NCBI GenBank assembly: GCA_021731815.1 | Contig: JAKFWO010000010.1 | Span: forward strand, 32,912 to 96,911 | DNA length: 64,000 nucleotides | Source: Hyphomonadaceae bacterium | GTDB lineage: Bacteria > Pseudomonadota > Alphaproteobacteria > Caulobacterales > Aquidulcibacteraceae | Reading direction: 5' to 3' | Shown: positions 25,923 through 37,017 of the stretch, piece by piece | Layout: each line of letters starts with the position of its first letter | How positions within the stretch are numbered: the stretch's first letter is position 1 | Program-made: the position numbers and the translations under genes | Notes under the pieces: generated by a model | What the model was told of the DNA's origin: nothing | The model's input: only the letters and a program-made list of their open reading frames with translations | Databases searched by the model: none

Positions 25923-26783
25923 TCACGCGGGTGCGTTGAGCGCTTCCTCGAGCTGCGAAAAGCTCGGCTGGAAATGACCGGGCACGGCGGTACGGCCGAT
26001 CTCGATCGATACTTGTGCGGCGCACCCATGAAGATGGGCGACCAGCACCGCCTGGATGATGCGGTAAAAATGGCCCTCTTCCTCGACGATCTGCGACAGA
26101 CGCTGCGAGAAGGGTCCGATGAAACCATAGGCGATGAACACGCCAAGAAACGTTCCCACCAGCGCGCCGCCGATCGAGGCACCCAATTCCTCGGGCGGGG
26201 CGGTGATCTTGGACATGGTCTTGATCACGCCCAGCACGGCGGCCACGATGCCCAATGCCGGCATGGCATCGGCGATCGCCTGAATGGCGTGGACCGGCCC
26301 CTGTGCCTCGTGATGGTGCTTTTCGAGCTGCTTTTCCATCACATCCTCGACCTGATGGGGGTCTTCGAGGTTCATCGTCATCATCCGCAAGGTATCGCAG
26401 ATGAAATCCACCGCGAAATGATCCTTGAGGATTTTGGGATAATTGGAAAAGATCGTGCTTTCCTTGGGGTTGTCGATATGCTGTTCCAGCGCGACAACGC
26501 CCTTGGTCTTCATCACCTTGGTCAATTGAAACAGAAGGGTCAAAAGCTGCTGGAAGTCTTTCTTGTTCCATTTGGGACCGGAAAAGACCTTGGCAAAGCC
26601 CCCGCCGGTGGCCTTGATCGTTTCAAGCCCGTTGCCGATGATGAAGGCACCGAGCGCCGCGCCGCAAATGGTAATCATCTCGTGCGGCGCGGCATAAATG
26701 ATGACGTCGAATTTGCCGCCGGCCATCATATAGCCGCCGAACACCAGCGCAAACACGCAGACGATGCCGATGATCGCAAACAT
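25923..26783 (-). CDS. motA: Flagellar motor stator protein MotA
   Basis: MotA forms the proton-conducting stator with MotB and drives flagellar rotation. The 286-residue product begins FAIIGIVCVFALVFGGYMMAGGKFDVII, has four hydrophobic segments, a large cytoplasmic loop with charged residues for rotor contact, and the conserved prolines and glycines in DAMPALGIVAAVLGVIKTM and LGASIGGALVGTFLGVFIAYG. Length matches the family. No motB is adjacent, as in Caulobacter and relatives where the two genes are apart. It lies between the L,D-transpeptidase (convergent) and an unknown gene on the same strand. Confidence 0.94.
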   Translation of the reverse strand: MFAIIGIVCVFALVFGGYMMAGGKFDVIIYAAPHEMITICGAALGAFIIGNGLETIKATGGGFAKVFSGPKWNKKDFQQLLTLLFQLTKVMKTKGVVALEQHIDNPKESTIFSNYPKILKDHFAVDFICDTLRMMTMNLEDPHQVEDVMEKQLEKHHHEAQGPVHAIQAIADAMPALGIVAAVLGVIKTMSKITAPPEELGASIGGALVGTFLGVFIAYGFIGPFSQRLSQIVEEEGHFYRIIQAVLVAHLHGCAAQVSIEIGRTAVPGHFQPSFSQLEEALNAPA

Positions 26784-26894
26784 TGGGCGTGCGCTCTTCC
26801 ACCATTATTGCGCCTTGTCCATTCTGGCGGCGCTTGTGAATTTCAGCTATAAACCAAACTGATTAAATTCAGATGACCGGACGAAGTAATTCGC

Positions 26895-27449
26895 TTACGC
26901 AGCGTCTTCGGTCTTTCGCTGGATCACGGGCGCATAAATTACCGCCAGCATATTCTGGGCGTCGCGCGCGATATCAATCAGTTCCTGGCTGAGATCTTCC
27001 GTCTCACTCGAAACATAATTGACGAGATTACGGGCCATCCGCGCCAGATGTGGTGCCTGGGCGATCAATTGGGCCTGCATCTCGACCTTGCGGGGGTCGC
27101 GGTCATATTCGGCACCCGGCACCCGCCAGCCGCCCCATTCGCCCTCGGTGGCAACCACCGGATAGGTCCCGGGCAGAGGATGATGGCCGGCCTCGCTCTC
27201 ATGCTGCCAGCGATTGCGGGCACGCAGAACGCGCCAGTCGCCGGCTTCGACAGTCTGGCTCTCATTGACACGCGATTCGGCCAGCAATTCATGGGCACCG
27301 AAATCGCGGCCGAGCCCGAGGTCGTAATGAACGCGAATGGGTTCCTCGACGCCCTTGACCCATTGCGGGATCACGCGTTCGATCACGGCCCAGGTGCCGA
27401 CCGTCTTCACGAACACGCGCTGATTCTTGTGAAATAACGCTTTGGCCAT
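26895..27449 (-). CDS. Conserved hypothetical protein downstream of atpD
   Basis: I cannot name the family. The 184-residue soluble protein starts MAKALFHKNQRVFVKTVGTWAVIERVIPQWVKGVEEPIRVHYD, has GLGRDFGAHELL and AGDWRVLRARNRW, and a helical C-terminal half with NLVNYVSSETEDLSQELIDIARDAQNMLAVIY. The basic beta-rich N-terminus resembles small KOW/SH3-like folds, but that is only an impression. It has no signal peptide or membrane segment. The ATG at 27449 is preferred over one 15 codons upstream. It sits 186 bases beyond atpD on the same strand, where atpC is normally found, but its sequence is not an epsilon subunit. Confidence 0.7.
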   Translation of the reverse strand: MAKALFHKNQRVFVKTVGTWAVIERVIPQWVKGVEEPIRVHYDLGLGRDFGAHELLAESRVNESQTVEAGDWRVLRARNRWQHESEAGHHPLPGTYPVVATEGEWGGWRVPGAEYDRDPRKVEMQAQLIAQAPHLARMARNLVNYVSSETEDLSQELIDIARDAQNMLAVIYAPVIQRKTEDAA

Positions 27450-27470
27450 GATTGCTCGTCCGATCCGCCA

Positions 27471-27507
27471 GCCAAAATGCCATCCTGGGCCCAAAATGCC
27501 AATCGGG
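27471..27507. repeat. Direct duplication of about 18 bp
   Basis: GCCAAAATGCCATCCTGG (27471-27488) is followed by GCCCAAAATGCCAATCGG, sharing the core CCAAAATGCCA. It lies just upstream of the start of the unknown gene at 27449. Confidence 0.55.
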
Positions 27508-27584
27508 GCGATGCTGACTATCGGGAACCTTTACCATGCAAGCCTTGGTTTTCCCTTAATATGGGGAAATCCCGCACGACAAAG

Positions 27585-27608
27585 CCGGGCCCGCTGCGGC
27601 GGACCCGG
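27585..27608 (-). terminator. Possible hairpin terminator after atpD
   Basis: The arms CCGGGCCCGC (27585-27594) and GCGGACCCGG (27599-27608) pair with one mismatch around a four-base loop. It lies 28 bases after the atpD stop. On the minus strand it is followed by CTTTGTCG, so there is no true T-run; termination here would be weak or Rho-assisted. Confidence 0.4.
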
Positions 27609-27635
27609 TCCGAATATGTCGGGAAAAAGGAAATA

Positions 27636-30144
<2,509 letters not shown>

Positions 30145-30250
30145 CAGCCTGAATGCTTTTCGGAAATCGGAACTTTGTTTGGCGGAGTGCTAACCCATTG
30201 CCGAAGGCCGCGCAACGTCCGTCCGACAGCGAAACCAGTGCGGGACGGAG

Positions 30251-30279
30251 CCCGCCTTGACCAGATTGGTCAAGGCGGG
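30251..30279. promoter_or_regulatory. Perfect inverted repeat upstream of the antitoxin gene
   Basis: The arms CCCGCCTTGACCA (30251-30263) and TGGTCAAGGCGGG (30267-30279) are exact reverse complements separated by GAT. The repeat ends 11 bases before the antitoxin ATG and is followed by TAGGA, its likely ribosome site. Its position fits an operator for autoregulation of the toxin-antitoxin pair; the same hairpin would also form in the RNA leaders of both strands, ahead of atpG. Confidence 0.6.
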
Positions 30280-30290
30280 TAGGATTTTGG

Positions 30291-30554
30291 ATGGTCCAGG
30301 TCAATCTCTATGAAGCAAAGACGCAGCTTTCCCGGCTGGTTGAACGCGCAGCGCGTGGTGAGACGATCGTCATCGCCAAAAACGGCACGCCCATGGCGGC
30401 ACTCACCGCCCTCAACGCCGCGCCCGCGCCAAAGCGTGTGCCTGAATTCGGCTTCCTGAAAGACGAATGGCCGCCCTTCACCGATGAGGATTGGGCCGAA
30501 AGCGAGCGTTATCTGTCGGAATTGCTCGAAAAAAGTGCCAATGAGGAAATCTGA
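30291..30554 (+). CDS. Phd/YefM-family antitoxin
   Basis: An 87-residue antitoxin of the Phd/YefM type. The N-terminal part VNLYEAKTQLSRLVERAARGETIVIAKNGTPMAALTAL is the DNA-binding/dimerisation fold of the family; the acidic C-terminal tail (DEDWAESERYLSELLEKSANEEI) would wrap the toxin. The start has TAGGA seven bases upstream. Its last base overlaps the first of the toxin gene, so the two are translationally coupled. The pair lies on the plus strand inside the minus-strand atp gene series, between atpA and atpG. Base composition resembles the neighbours, so an insertion would not be very recent. Confidence 0.9.
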   Translation: MVQVNLYEAKTQLSRLVERAARGETIVIAKNGTPMAALTALNAAPAPKRVPEFGFLKDEWPPFTDEDWAESERYLSELLEKSANEEI

Positions 30555-30952
30555 TGTTCCTCGACACCAATGTCATCATCAACCTGGTGCGGGAACCCGA
30601 CCGGATCAATCATCGGGCTCTGGCGCGCTTGCGCGATCCTGATGAATATCGCTGCACGAGCCGCGTCACCTTCTGGGAAATTACCATCAAGCACCGCAAG
30701 GGCAAATTGCCGATGCCGGCCCCGTTTTCCATCGCGCCGGAGGAAACGTTTTCAAGCTGGTGCGCGCGCGCGGTGATCGACATCCTGCCGCTCGGTGCCG
30801 CGCATATCGGTCTGGCCATGCGGCTCGATTTTGCCCATGACGACCCGTTCGACCGCCTGATCGCCGCAACCGCCATCGCTGAAGGGCGCGAGCTTGTCAC
30901 CAGCGACGCGCATTTCCGGAATTGTGGCGGCCTGCGGCTGATTCTGGTCTGA
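30554..30952 (+). CDS. PIN-domain toxin, VapC type
   Basis: A 132-residue PIN-domain endoribonuclease of the VapC toxin family. The metal-binding acidic residues are visible: Asp4 in MFLDTNVIINLV, Glu in VTFWEITIKHRKGK, the Asp pair in DDPFDRLIAATA, and Asp in LVTSDAHF. It is paired with the Phd-type antitoxin immediately upstream. The stop codon lies only 11 bases from the atpA stop on the opposite strand, so there is no room for separate terminators and the two transcripts must overlap. The target RNA is unknown. Confidence 0.9.
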   Translation: MFLDTNVIINLVREPDRINHRALARLRDPDEYRCTSRVTFWEITIKHRKGKLPMPAPFSIAPEETFSSWCARAVIDILPLGAAHIGLAMRLDFAHDDPFDRLIAATAIAEGRELVTSDAHFRNCGGLRLILV

Positions 30953-30963
30953 GCAAACGGTGA

Positions 30964-32502
30964 TTATGCGGCCGAAAAAATCGCACCATAGGCGGTGAGC
31001 GCGCCTTTGATCCCCGTTTCGATATCGTCCGACCATTTCTTTTTGGTGCGGATATCGGCCAGCAGATCGGCACGTTCTGCACGCAGAAAGCGCCGCAGAC
31101 CGGCTTCATAGGCCCGGACCTTGCTGGCCTCGATCGTGTCCAGATAGCCGCGCGTGCCGGCATAGATCAGCACGGATTGCTCCTCGACCGGCACCGGCGA
31201 AAACTGGTCCTGCTTGAGCAGTTCGGTCAGCCGCGCGCCGCGATTGAGCAGGCGCTGGGTCGATGCGTCGAGATCGGAACCGAATTTGGCGAAGGCGGCC
31301 ATTTCCCGATATTGGGCGAGCTCGCCCTTGATCGCGCCGGCGACCTTTTTCATCACTCCGATCTGGGCGGAAGATCCCACACGGCTCACCGAGATGCCGA
31401 CATTCACCGCCGGCCGCACGCCCTGATAGAACAGATCGGTTTCAAGGAAGATCTGGCCGTCGGTGATCGAGATCACATTGGTCGGGATATAGGCCGAGAC
31501 GTCATTGGCCTGGGTCTCGATGATCGGCAGCGCGGTCAGCGAGCCGCCCTTGTGATCCTCATTGAGTTTCGCGGCGCGTTCGAGCAGGCGGGAATGGAGA
31601 TAGAACACGTCGCCCGGATAGGCCTCGCGGCCCGGCGGGCGGCGCAGAAGCAGCGACATCTGGCGATAGGCCACCGCCTGCTTGGACAGGTCATCATAAA
31701 TGATCAGCGCATGCATGCCATTGTCGCGAAACCATTCGCCCATGGCGCAGCCGGCAAAGGGTGCCAGAAATTGCAGCGGTGCGGGCTCGGAAGCGGTTGC
31801 AGCCACCACGATCGTGTATTCGAGCGCGCCGCGTTCCTCGAGCGTCTTGACGATCTGGGCGACCGTCGAGCGCTTCTGGCCGATCGCCACATAGACGCAA
31901 TAGAGCTTTTCGCTCTCCGTGCCCTTGGAATTGATGTCCTTCTGGTTGAGGATGGTGTCGATCGCCACCGCAGTCTTGCCGGTCTGACGGTCGCCAATGA
32001 TCAGTTCGCGCTGGCCGCGGCCGATCGGAATCAGCGCATCGATCGCCTTGATGCCGGTCTGCATCGGTTCATGCACGCTTTTGCGCGGCAGAATGCCGGG
32101 CGCCTTGACATCCACCCGGCGGGTTTCGGCGATGTCCTTGAGGGGGCCCTTGCCGTCGATCGGCTCGCCCAGCGGATTGACCACCCGGCCCAGCATGCCG
32201 CGACCCACGGGGGCGGAAACGATGTCGCGCGTACGCTTGACGATATCGCCTTCCTTCAGTCCGCGATCGTCCCCGAAAATCACCACACCGACATTGTCGC
32301 TTTCGAGATTGAGCGCCATGCCCTTCACGCCGCCGGGAAATTCCACCATTTCCCCGGCCTGGACATTGTCGAGCCCATAGACCCGCGCGATGCCGTCGCC
32401 GACCGACAGGATCTGGCCGACATCGTCGAGACGGGTGTCAACGCCGAAATCCTTGATCTGCTTTTTGAGAATATCGGTAATTTCCGAAGCGCGAACTTCC
32501 AT
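30964..32502 (-). CDS. atpA: ATP synthase F1 subunit alpha
   Basis: The non-catalytic nucleotide-binding subunit of F1. The 512-residue product begins [20 protein letters not shown], with [25 protein letters not shown], the P-loop [27 protein letters not shown], the [25 protein letters not shown] segment and the arginine-finger region [10 protein letters not shown]. All features are intact. It lies 45 bases after atpH. Its 3' end faces the toxin gene tail to tail at 11 bases. Confidence 0.97.
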   Translation of the reverse strand: MEVRASEITDILKKQIKDFGVDTRLDDVGQILSVGDGIARVYGLDNVQAGEMVEFPGGVKGMALNLESDNVGVVIFGDDRGLKEGDIVKRTRDIVSAPVGRGMLGRVVNPLGEPIDGKGPLKDIAETRRVDVKAPGILPRKSVHEPMQTGIKAIDALIPIGRGQRELIIGDRQTGKTAVAIDTILNQKDINSKGTESEKLYCVYVAIGQKRSTVAQIVKTLEERGALEYTIVVAATASEPAPLQFLAPFAGCAMGEWFRDNGMHALIIYDDLSKQAVAYRQMSLLLRRPPGREAYPGDVFYLHSRLLERAAKLNEDHKGGSLTALPIIETQANDVSAYIPTNVISITDGQIFLETDLFYQGVRPAVNVGISVSRVGSSAQIGVMKKVAGAIKGELAQYREMAAFAKFGSDLDASTQRLLNRGARLTELLKQDQFSPVPVEEQSVLIYAGTRGYLDTIEASKVRAYEAGLRRFLRAERADLLADIRTKKKWSDDIETGIKGALTAYGAIFSAA

Positions 32503-32547
32503 GGCGGAAGGCTCCTGTCAGACAATCGAAACACGGATGGGAAGGGA

Positions 32548-33105
32548 TCAGGCGCGGAGCAGGCTCCGGCGGAGATGGTCGAGTTGCCCCGAAAGGCTTG
32601 AATCATACAGCCGCGAGCCGATGCGCAGCGTCATTCCACCGAGCAAGGACGGGTCGGTCCCGGTGTCCAGGTCGGGCTCGGCCCCCAAAGCATGTTTGAG
32701 CATGGCTGTCAGCCGGGCGGTCTGGTCTTGCGTCAGGGGCGTGGCGGTTTTGGCGGTGACCCGAATCTGTCCGCGCTGCTTTGCGAGGCGGACGAAAAAG
32801 GCCTCGATCATGTCGCCAAGCGCCGAAGCCCGGCCGGCATGGGCCACGACCTGCACGAATTGCACAACCGAAAGTGGCGCGCCGGCGGCCGTAGCGATCG
32901 CGGCAAGGGCATTTGCCTTGCCCTCTTTTGCCGCGACGGGCGCGCGCATCAGCCGGACGAGGTCAGGATTCGAATTCCAGATGGCGCGAAGGATTCCAAG
33001 GCTTTGGGCGACCGGGTCGATCTGGCCGGCTTCTTCAGCCAGTTCAAGCAGCGCGCCGGAATATCTCTGGACCGCGGCCTGGCCCGATCGTGATGAAGCC
33101 CCCAA
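32548..33105 (-). CDS. atpH: ATP synthase F1 subunit delta
   Basis: The peripheral-stalk subunit joining F1 to the b subunits. The 185-residue product has the helical N-terminal domain (VQRYSGALLELAEEAGQIDPVAQSLG, then NSNPDLVRLMRAPVAAKEGK) and the C-terminal segment with DPSLLGGMTLRIGSRLYDSSLSGQLDHLRRSLL, the OSCP signature. It is the first gene of the F1 series; the F0 genes are not in this window, as usual for alphaproteobacteria. Confidence 0.93.
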   Translation of the reverse strand: MGASSRSGQAAVQRYSGALLELAEEAGQIDPVAQSLGILRAIWNSNPDLVRLMRAPVAAKEGKANALAAIATAAGAPLSVVQFVQVVAHAGRASALGDMIEAFFVRLAKQRGQIRVTAKTATPLTQDQTARLTAMLKHALGAEPDLDTGTDPSLLGGMTLRIGSRLYDSSLSGQLDHLRRSLLRA

Positions 33106-33339
33106 GGATGCACTCTCAGACTGAACGGGCGCGGTCCCTCAGGGCGGCGCATTGAAAACGGGAAGAATTCGCCATCCGCCGCGACCGGGCGAGGCATGAG
33201 CTGACCGGGCTCGTAACATAGCAATTTCAGCGATTCAACGCCCGCCCGCTGCCCGCAGGACAAATTCGGCATCGGTATCCCGGCGGAAGCGCGCGGCCGA
33301 AATCGGCTCCGCCGCGCGCGCTTCCTGCCCGCGTGGGAT

Positions 33340-33948
33340 TCAGCGGCCGACAAGGCGCAGGAAACGGTCCTGGAGAACCGGGTCGTCCCTGAAACTGCCC
33401 AGAAAACTGGTGGTCACCGTCGTCACCTGGCGGTGATGCACGCCGCGCGTGGTCATGCATTGATGGGCCGCGTCGATCATCACCGCGACCCCGGCGGGAT
33501 CAAGCGCGCGCGACAGGCTCTCGGCGATCTGCTGGGTCATGGTTTCCTGGGTCTGGAAACGCTTCGAATAGATTTCCACGACCCGCGCAATTTTTGAAAT
33601 CCCCACCACCTTGTCCTTCGGCGCATAAGCGACAAAGGCCTTGCCAAGGATAGGGGCCATATGGTGTTCGCAATGGCTTTCCACCTCGATATCCTTGAGG
33701 ACAACGAGATCGTCATAGCCCTGCACATCCTCGAAGGTTCGCGAAAGTTCCTTCTCCGGATTGGCTTCATAGCCCGAAAACCACTCGCCAAAGGCATCCA
33801 CGACGCGCTTGGGCGTATCGATCAGGCCTTCGCGGGAAGGATCATCCCCCGCCCAGGCCAGAAGCGTCCTGACCGCTTTCATCGCCTCTTCCCGGCTCGG
33901 TCGCACAAGCTTGCCCGGCTTCACCCGGGAATCCACCATTCCATCCAT
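33340..33948 (-). CDS. folE: GTP cyclohydrolase I
   Basis: Makes dihydroneopterin triphosphate from GTP, the first step to folate (and queuosine precursors). The 202-residue product contains VESHCEHHMAPILGKAFVAYAP (zinc Cys and catalytic His residues), GISKIARVVEIYSKRFQTQETMTQQIA and the AHQCMTTRGV segment with the second zinc Cys. Length is standard for the type IA enzyme. It is upstream of atpH on the same strand but 234 bases away, so probably a separate unit, and divergent from cysS. Confidence 0.95.
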   Translation of the reverse strand: MDGMVDSRVKPGKLVRPSREEAMKAVRTLLAWAGDDPSREGLIDTPKRVVDAFGEWFSGYEANPEKELSRTFEDVQGYDDLVVLKDIEVESHCEHHMAPILGKAFVAYAPKDKVVGISKIARVVEIYSKRFQTQETMTQQIAESLSRALDPAGVAVMIDAAHQCMTTRGVHHRQVTTVTTSFLGSFRDDPVLQDRFLRLVGR

Positions 33949-34461
33949 GATTTCGTCTTTCCACTACGAGGGGCGGGGGTCGAGCCGCCGGGTCGCCCAA
34001 AGGGACCCGCGGACTTAACGCCCTCCCAAACCGCCCCAACGGGGCCAGGAGCGCCTCGCGCATTTCCGGGATAATCCTCCCTGCGCCAGACGAATTGCAA
34101 ACAGATTGGGACACATGGCTATCCCTTTGACCACCGTCCAGTCCCTTTCTGCATGCGGTCATCAACAGCCATGCGTGTTCCGGTCCTTTTCACCGGAATG
34201 TGATTTCAGGTGGTGCGCAAGGTTACCGTGATGCCACGAATATCAGGACCAATAGTCCGGAAAGCCGGGAATGATGCAAGGCGAAAGCCAATCAGGATTT
34301 GCGTTTCCGCATCACAAGATCGCGCGCTGCACCCTGCGCCGGCCACCCGGCGCCCGCATCGGGAGTCTTGCAAGTAGACGGCGTTCGGCGGCAAAGGATT
34401 CCCATTCCGGGCGACTTGATGCATGAAGCGGCCGTCATTCTGCTGCCGCCGGACCCATTCC
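33949..34461. other. Divergent intergenic region between folE and cysS
   Basis: About 510 bases with no supportable gene. It should contain divergent promoters for folE and cysS. A small hairpin (TTCCGGT/ACCGGAA, near 34174-34194) is visible; nothing else stands out. Confidence 0.5.
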
Positions 34462-35853
34462 ATGACTGAAATCGTGCTCTACAACACCATGGCGCGCGCC
34501 AAACAGGCCTTTATCCCGGCCGATCCGCGCCGCGTGACGCTCTATGTCTGCGGACCGACCGTCTATAATTACGCCCATATCGGCAATGCCCGCCCCGTCG
34601 TGGCATTTGACGTGCTGTTTCGGCTGTTGCGCGCCAGATATGGTGCAGAGCACATCGTCCATGCGCGCAATTTCACCGATATCGACGACAAGATCATCGC
34701 CCGCGCCCGCGAAACCGGAGAGCCGATCCAGGAACTCACCCGGCGCTTTGCCGATATCTATCGGGCCGACATGGCGGCCCTGGGCAATCTGCCGCCCGAT
34801 TTCGAACCGCGCGCCACCGACCATGTGTCAGGGATGCTGACGCTGATCGAAGGCCTCGTCGCCAAAGGTCATGCCTATGCCACACCATCGGGGGTGTGGT
34901 TCAGCGTCGCTTCCATGCCCGATTACGGAAAATTATCCGGCCGGACGCTGGCGGATCTGCTTCACGGGGCCCGGGTGGAGGCCATGGACGACAAAAACGA
35001 CCCGGCGGATTTTTCCCTGTGGAAAGCGGCAAAGCCCGGCGAGCCCTTCTGGGACAGCCCCTGGGGACCGGGCCGTCCCGGCTGGCATATCGAATGCTCG
35101 GCGATGATCGAGGCGATCCTTGGCCGCACCATCGATCTTCATGCCGGCGGGCATGATCTCATCTTCCCGCATCACGAAAACGAAATCGCCCAATCCGAAT
35201 GCGCCCATGACGCACCACTCGCCCGGTTCTGGCTGCATAACGGATTCCTGACCATGGATTCCGAAAAAATGTCCAAAAGCCAGGGCAATGTGGCGCTCAT
35301 CCATGATTTGTTGGCGGATTGGCCGGGCGAGGTGCTGCGTTTTGCGCTGCTCTCTGGCCATTACCGCGCGCCGCTCGATTTCACGACCGGCCTGCTCGAA
35401 CAGGCGAAGGCCACCCTCGACCGGCTCTATGGCGCGCTTGAGCGCGCCGATGCGGCGGCAGGGGCAGCACCTGGCACCGGAGACTTCGCGCCATCGCCGG
35501 AGATTTGGGCGGCGCTCGCCGACGACCTCAATAGCCCGGAGGCGCTGGCCGGGCTGTCGGGATTGGCTGCGTCACTCAACAAGGCCCGAATTCCGGCAGA
35601 GATCACGGAAATTGCCGGACAATTACGGGCATCGGGCGAGATGATGGGCCTGCTCGGTGCCGATCCCGCGCATTGGTTCCGGGCGAAAGCCGGCGATGGG
35701 GATTCCGATGCGATTGAGGCGCTGGTCGCTGCCCGCACTGCCGCGCGCGCCGCCCGCAACTGGGCCGAAGCCGATCGCCTGCGCGATCAGCTCAATGCCG
35801 CCGGGGTGGAAGTGCTGGACGGGGCCGGCGGTTCCAGCTGGCGGCGGCGCTGA
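34462..35853 (+). CDS. cysS: Cysteinyl-tRNA synthetase
   Basis: Class I aminoacyl-tRNA synthetase charging tRNA-Cys. The 463-residue product has the zinc-binding Cys in LYVCGPTVYNYAHIGNARP, with HIGN as the HIGH motif, the zinc region WHIECSAM...GGHDLIFPHHENEIAQSE, and the KMSKS loop in MDSEKMSKSQGN. The start at 34462 gives the usual MTEIVLYNT N-terminus; an upstream in-frame ATG at 34423 is less likely. The C-terminal domain (LVAARTAARAARNWAEADRLRDQLNAAGVEVLDG) is complete. Confidence 0.96.
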   Translation: MTEIVLYNTMARAKQAFIPADPRRVTLYVCGPTVYNYAHIGNARPVVAFDVLFRLLRARYGAEHIVHARNFTDIDDKIIARARETGEPIQELTRRFADIYRADMAALGNLPPDFEPRATDHVSGMLTLIEGLVAKGHAYATPSGVWFSVASMPDYGKLSGRTLADLLHGARVEAMDDKNDPADFSLWKAAKPGEPFWDSPWGPGRPGWHIECSAMIEAILGRTIDLHAGGHDLIFPHHENEIAQSECAHDAPLARFWLHNGFLTMDSEKMSKSQGNVALIHDLLADWPGEVLRFALLSGHYRAPLDFTTGLLEQAKATLDRLYGALERADAAAGAAPGTGDFAPSPEIWAALADDLNSPEALAGLSGLAASLNKARIPAEITEIAGQLRASGEMMGLLGADPAHWFRAKAGDGDSDAIEALVAARTAARAARNWAEADRLRDQLNAAGVEVLDGAGGSSWRRR

Positions 35854-35870
35854 GGAACAAGGGCGATGCC

Positions 35871-35906
35871 GGCCTGAAGCCCGCTCACGGCCTGAAGCCC
35901 GCTCAC
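35871..35906. repeat. Perfect 18-bp tandem duplication at the aldo/keto reductase stop codon
   Basis: GGCCTGAAGCCCGCTCAC occurs at 35871-35888 and again, identical, at 35889-35906. Read on the minus strand each copy carries the TGA that ends the aldo/keto reductase gene; because the unit is 18 bases, the second TGA is in frame and acts as a backup stop. Confidence 0.85.
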
Positions 35907-36943
35907 GGGCAGAGATTGGGCGCGCAAGCGTGCAGGGCATTGACCGCGCTTTCCCATTCATCGTTCCACGGAAAATCCGTGGCGGCGAGATCGGTTTCCA
36001 GTTGCGCCATGGTCGTCGCCCCCAGAATGACCGAGGTAACAAAGGGCCGGGTCTCGCAGAATTTGAGCGCCGCATGTTCGGGCAGCACGCCTTTGGCGGT
36101 GGCAAGGTCAAGATAGCGCTCGATGGCGTGCAGGGCCTCCGGGCTTTCATAACGCTGCATGCGGTTGAACAATTGCTTGCGCGAGCCGGCGGGCAGGGCC
36201 CCGTCCCGGTATTTGCCGGTGAGATAGCCCTGGGCGAGCGGCGAATAGGCCAGCAAGCCGACCTCTTCGCGCAAGGCGATCTCGGCGAGGCCGGTCTCGA
36301 AGGTGCGGTTGACGAAATTATACGCGTTCTGGATGGAGGCGATGCGCGGCAGGCCCCGCTTTTCGGCTTCTGCGACAAAGCGCGTCACGCCCCAGGCGGT
36401 TTCGTTCGACACCCCGATATGACGCAGATTGCCCTTGTCCACATGGCGGCCCAGCGCTTCGAGAATGATCTCGAAAGGTGTATAATCCATCGGATAATCG
36501 CGATAACCATGTCCGCCGAACACCTGAATGGCGCGGTCGGGCCAATGCAATTGATAGAGGTCGATATAATCGGTCTGAAGGCGGCGCAGCGAGCCCTCGA
36601 CCGCCTCGTCGATCTGGGCGGGATTGATGCGCGTGCCCTGCTTTTCGGCGCGAAACCAGTCCCACGGGCTGCGCCCGGCGATCTTGGTGGCGATGACGAC
36701 ATCGCTGCGATTCCCACGCGCCTTCATCCAGGTGCCGATGATCCGCTCGGTCGCGCCCTGGGTCTCCGGGCGCGGCGGGATGGCATAGGCTTCGGCCGTG
36801 TCGAAGAAATTGATCCCGAAAGCGCGGGCGCGGTCCATCTGTTCGTGACCCTCGGCCTCGCTGTTCTGTTCGCCAAAGGTCATGGTGCCAAGACAAAGGC
36901 TCGAAACCTTGATTCCGGTGCGGCCGAGCGGGCGGTAATCCAT
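35903..36943 (-). CDS. Aldo/keto reductase (Tas-like)
   Basis: A 346-residue NADP(H)-dependent oxidoreductase of the aldo/keto reductase superfamily. Catalytic residues are seen in order: Asp in NFFDTAEAY with Tyr, Lys in VVIATKIAG, and His in LYQLHWPD. The cofactor region is near SVILGATTMAQLETDL. The N-terminus MDYRPLGRTGIKVSSLCLGTMTFGEQN and the overall length match E. coli Tas-type proteins. The substrate is unknown. The gene has a short tandem repeat on each side (35871-35906 and 36961-36990). Confidence 0.9.
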   Translation of the reverse strand: MDYRPLGRTGIKVSSLCLGTMTFGEQNSEAEGHEQMDRARAFGINFFDTAEAYAIPPRPETQGATERIIGTWMKARGNRSDVVIATKIAGRSPWDWFRAEKQGTRINPAQIDEAVEGSLRRLQTDYIDLYQLHWPDRAIQVFGGHGYRDYPMDYTPFEIILEALGRHVDKGNLRHIGVSNETAWGVTRFVAEAEKRGLPRIASIQNAYNFVNRTFETGLAEIALREEVGLLAYSPLAQGYLTGKYRDGALPAGSRKQLFNRMQRYESPEALHAIERYLDLATAKGVLPEHAALKFCETRPFVTSVILGATTMAQLETDLAATDFPWNDEWESAVNALHACAPNLCP

Positions 36944-36960
36944 GTGAAATGTCCTGTTGT

Positions 36961-36990
36961 GGTCTGATGGGGTCTGATGGAGCCGGATGG
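36961..36990. repeat. 10-bp tandem repeat upstream of the aldo/keto reductase gene
   Basis: GGTCTGATGG is repeated exactly at 36961-36970 and 36971-36980, with a diverged third copy AGCCGGATGG at 36981-36990. It lies about 18 bases upstream of the reductase start codon, in its leader, and so could move the spacing of promoter or leader elements. Confidence 0.75.
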
Positions 36991-37017
36991 GAAAAGTGGC
37001 AAATAACAGGATCGGCG

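Noticed and set aside
31177..32601. 474-residue plus-strand open frame
   Set aside because: Exact antisense shadow of atpA, with no recognisable protein features.
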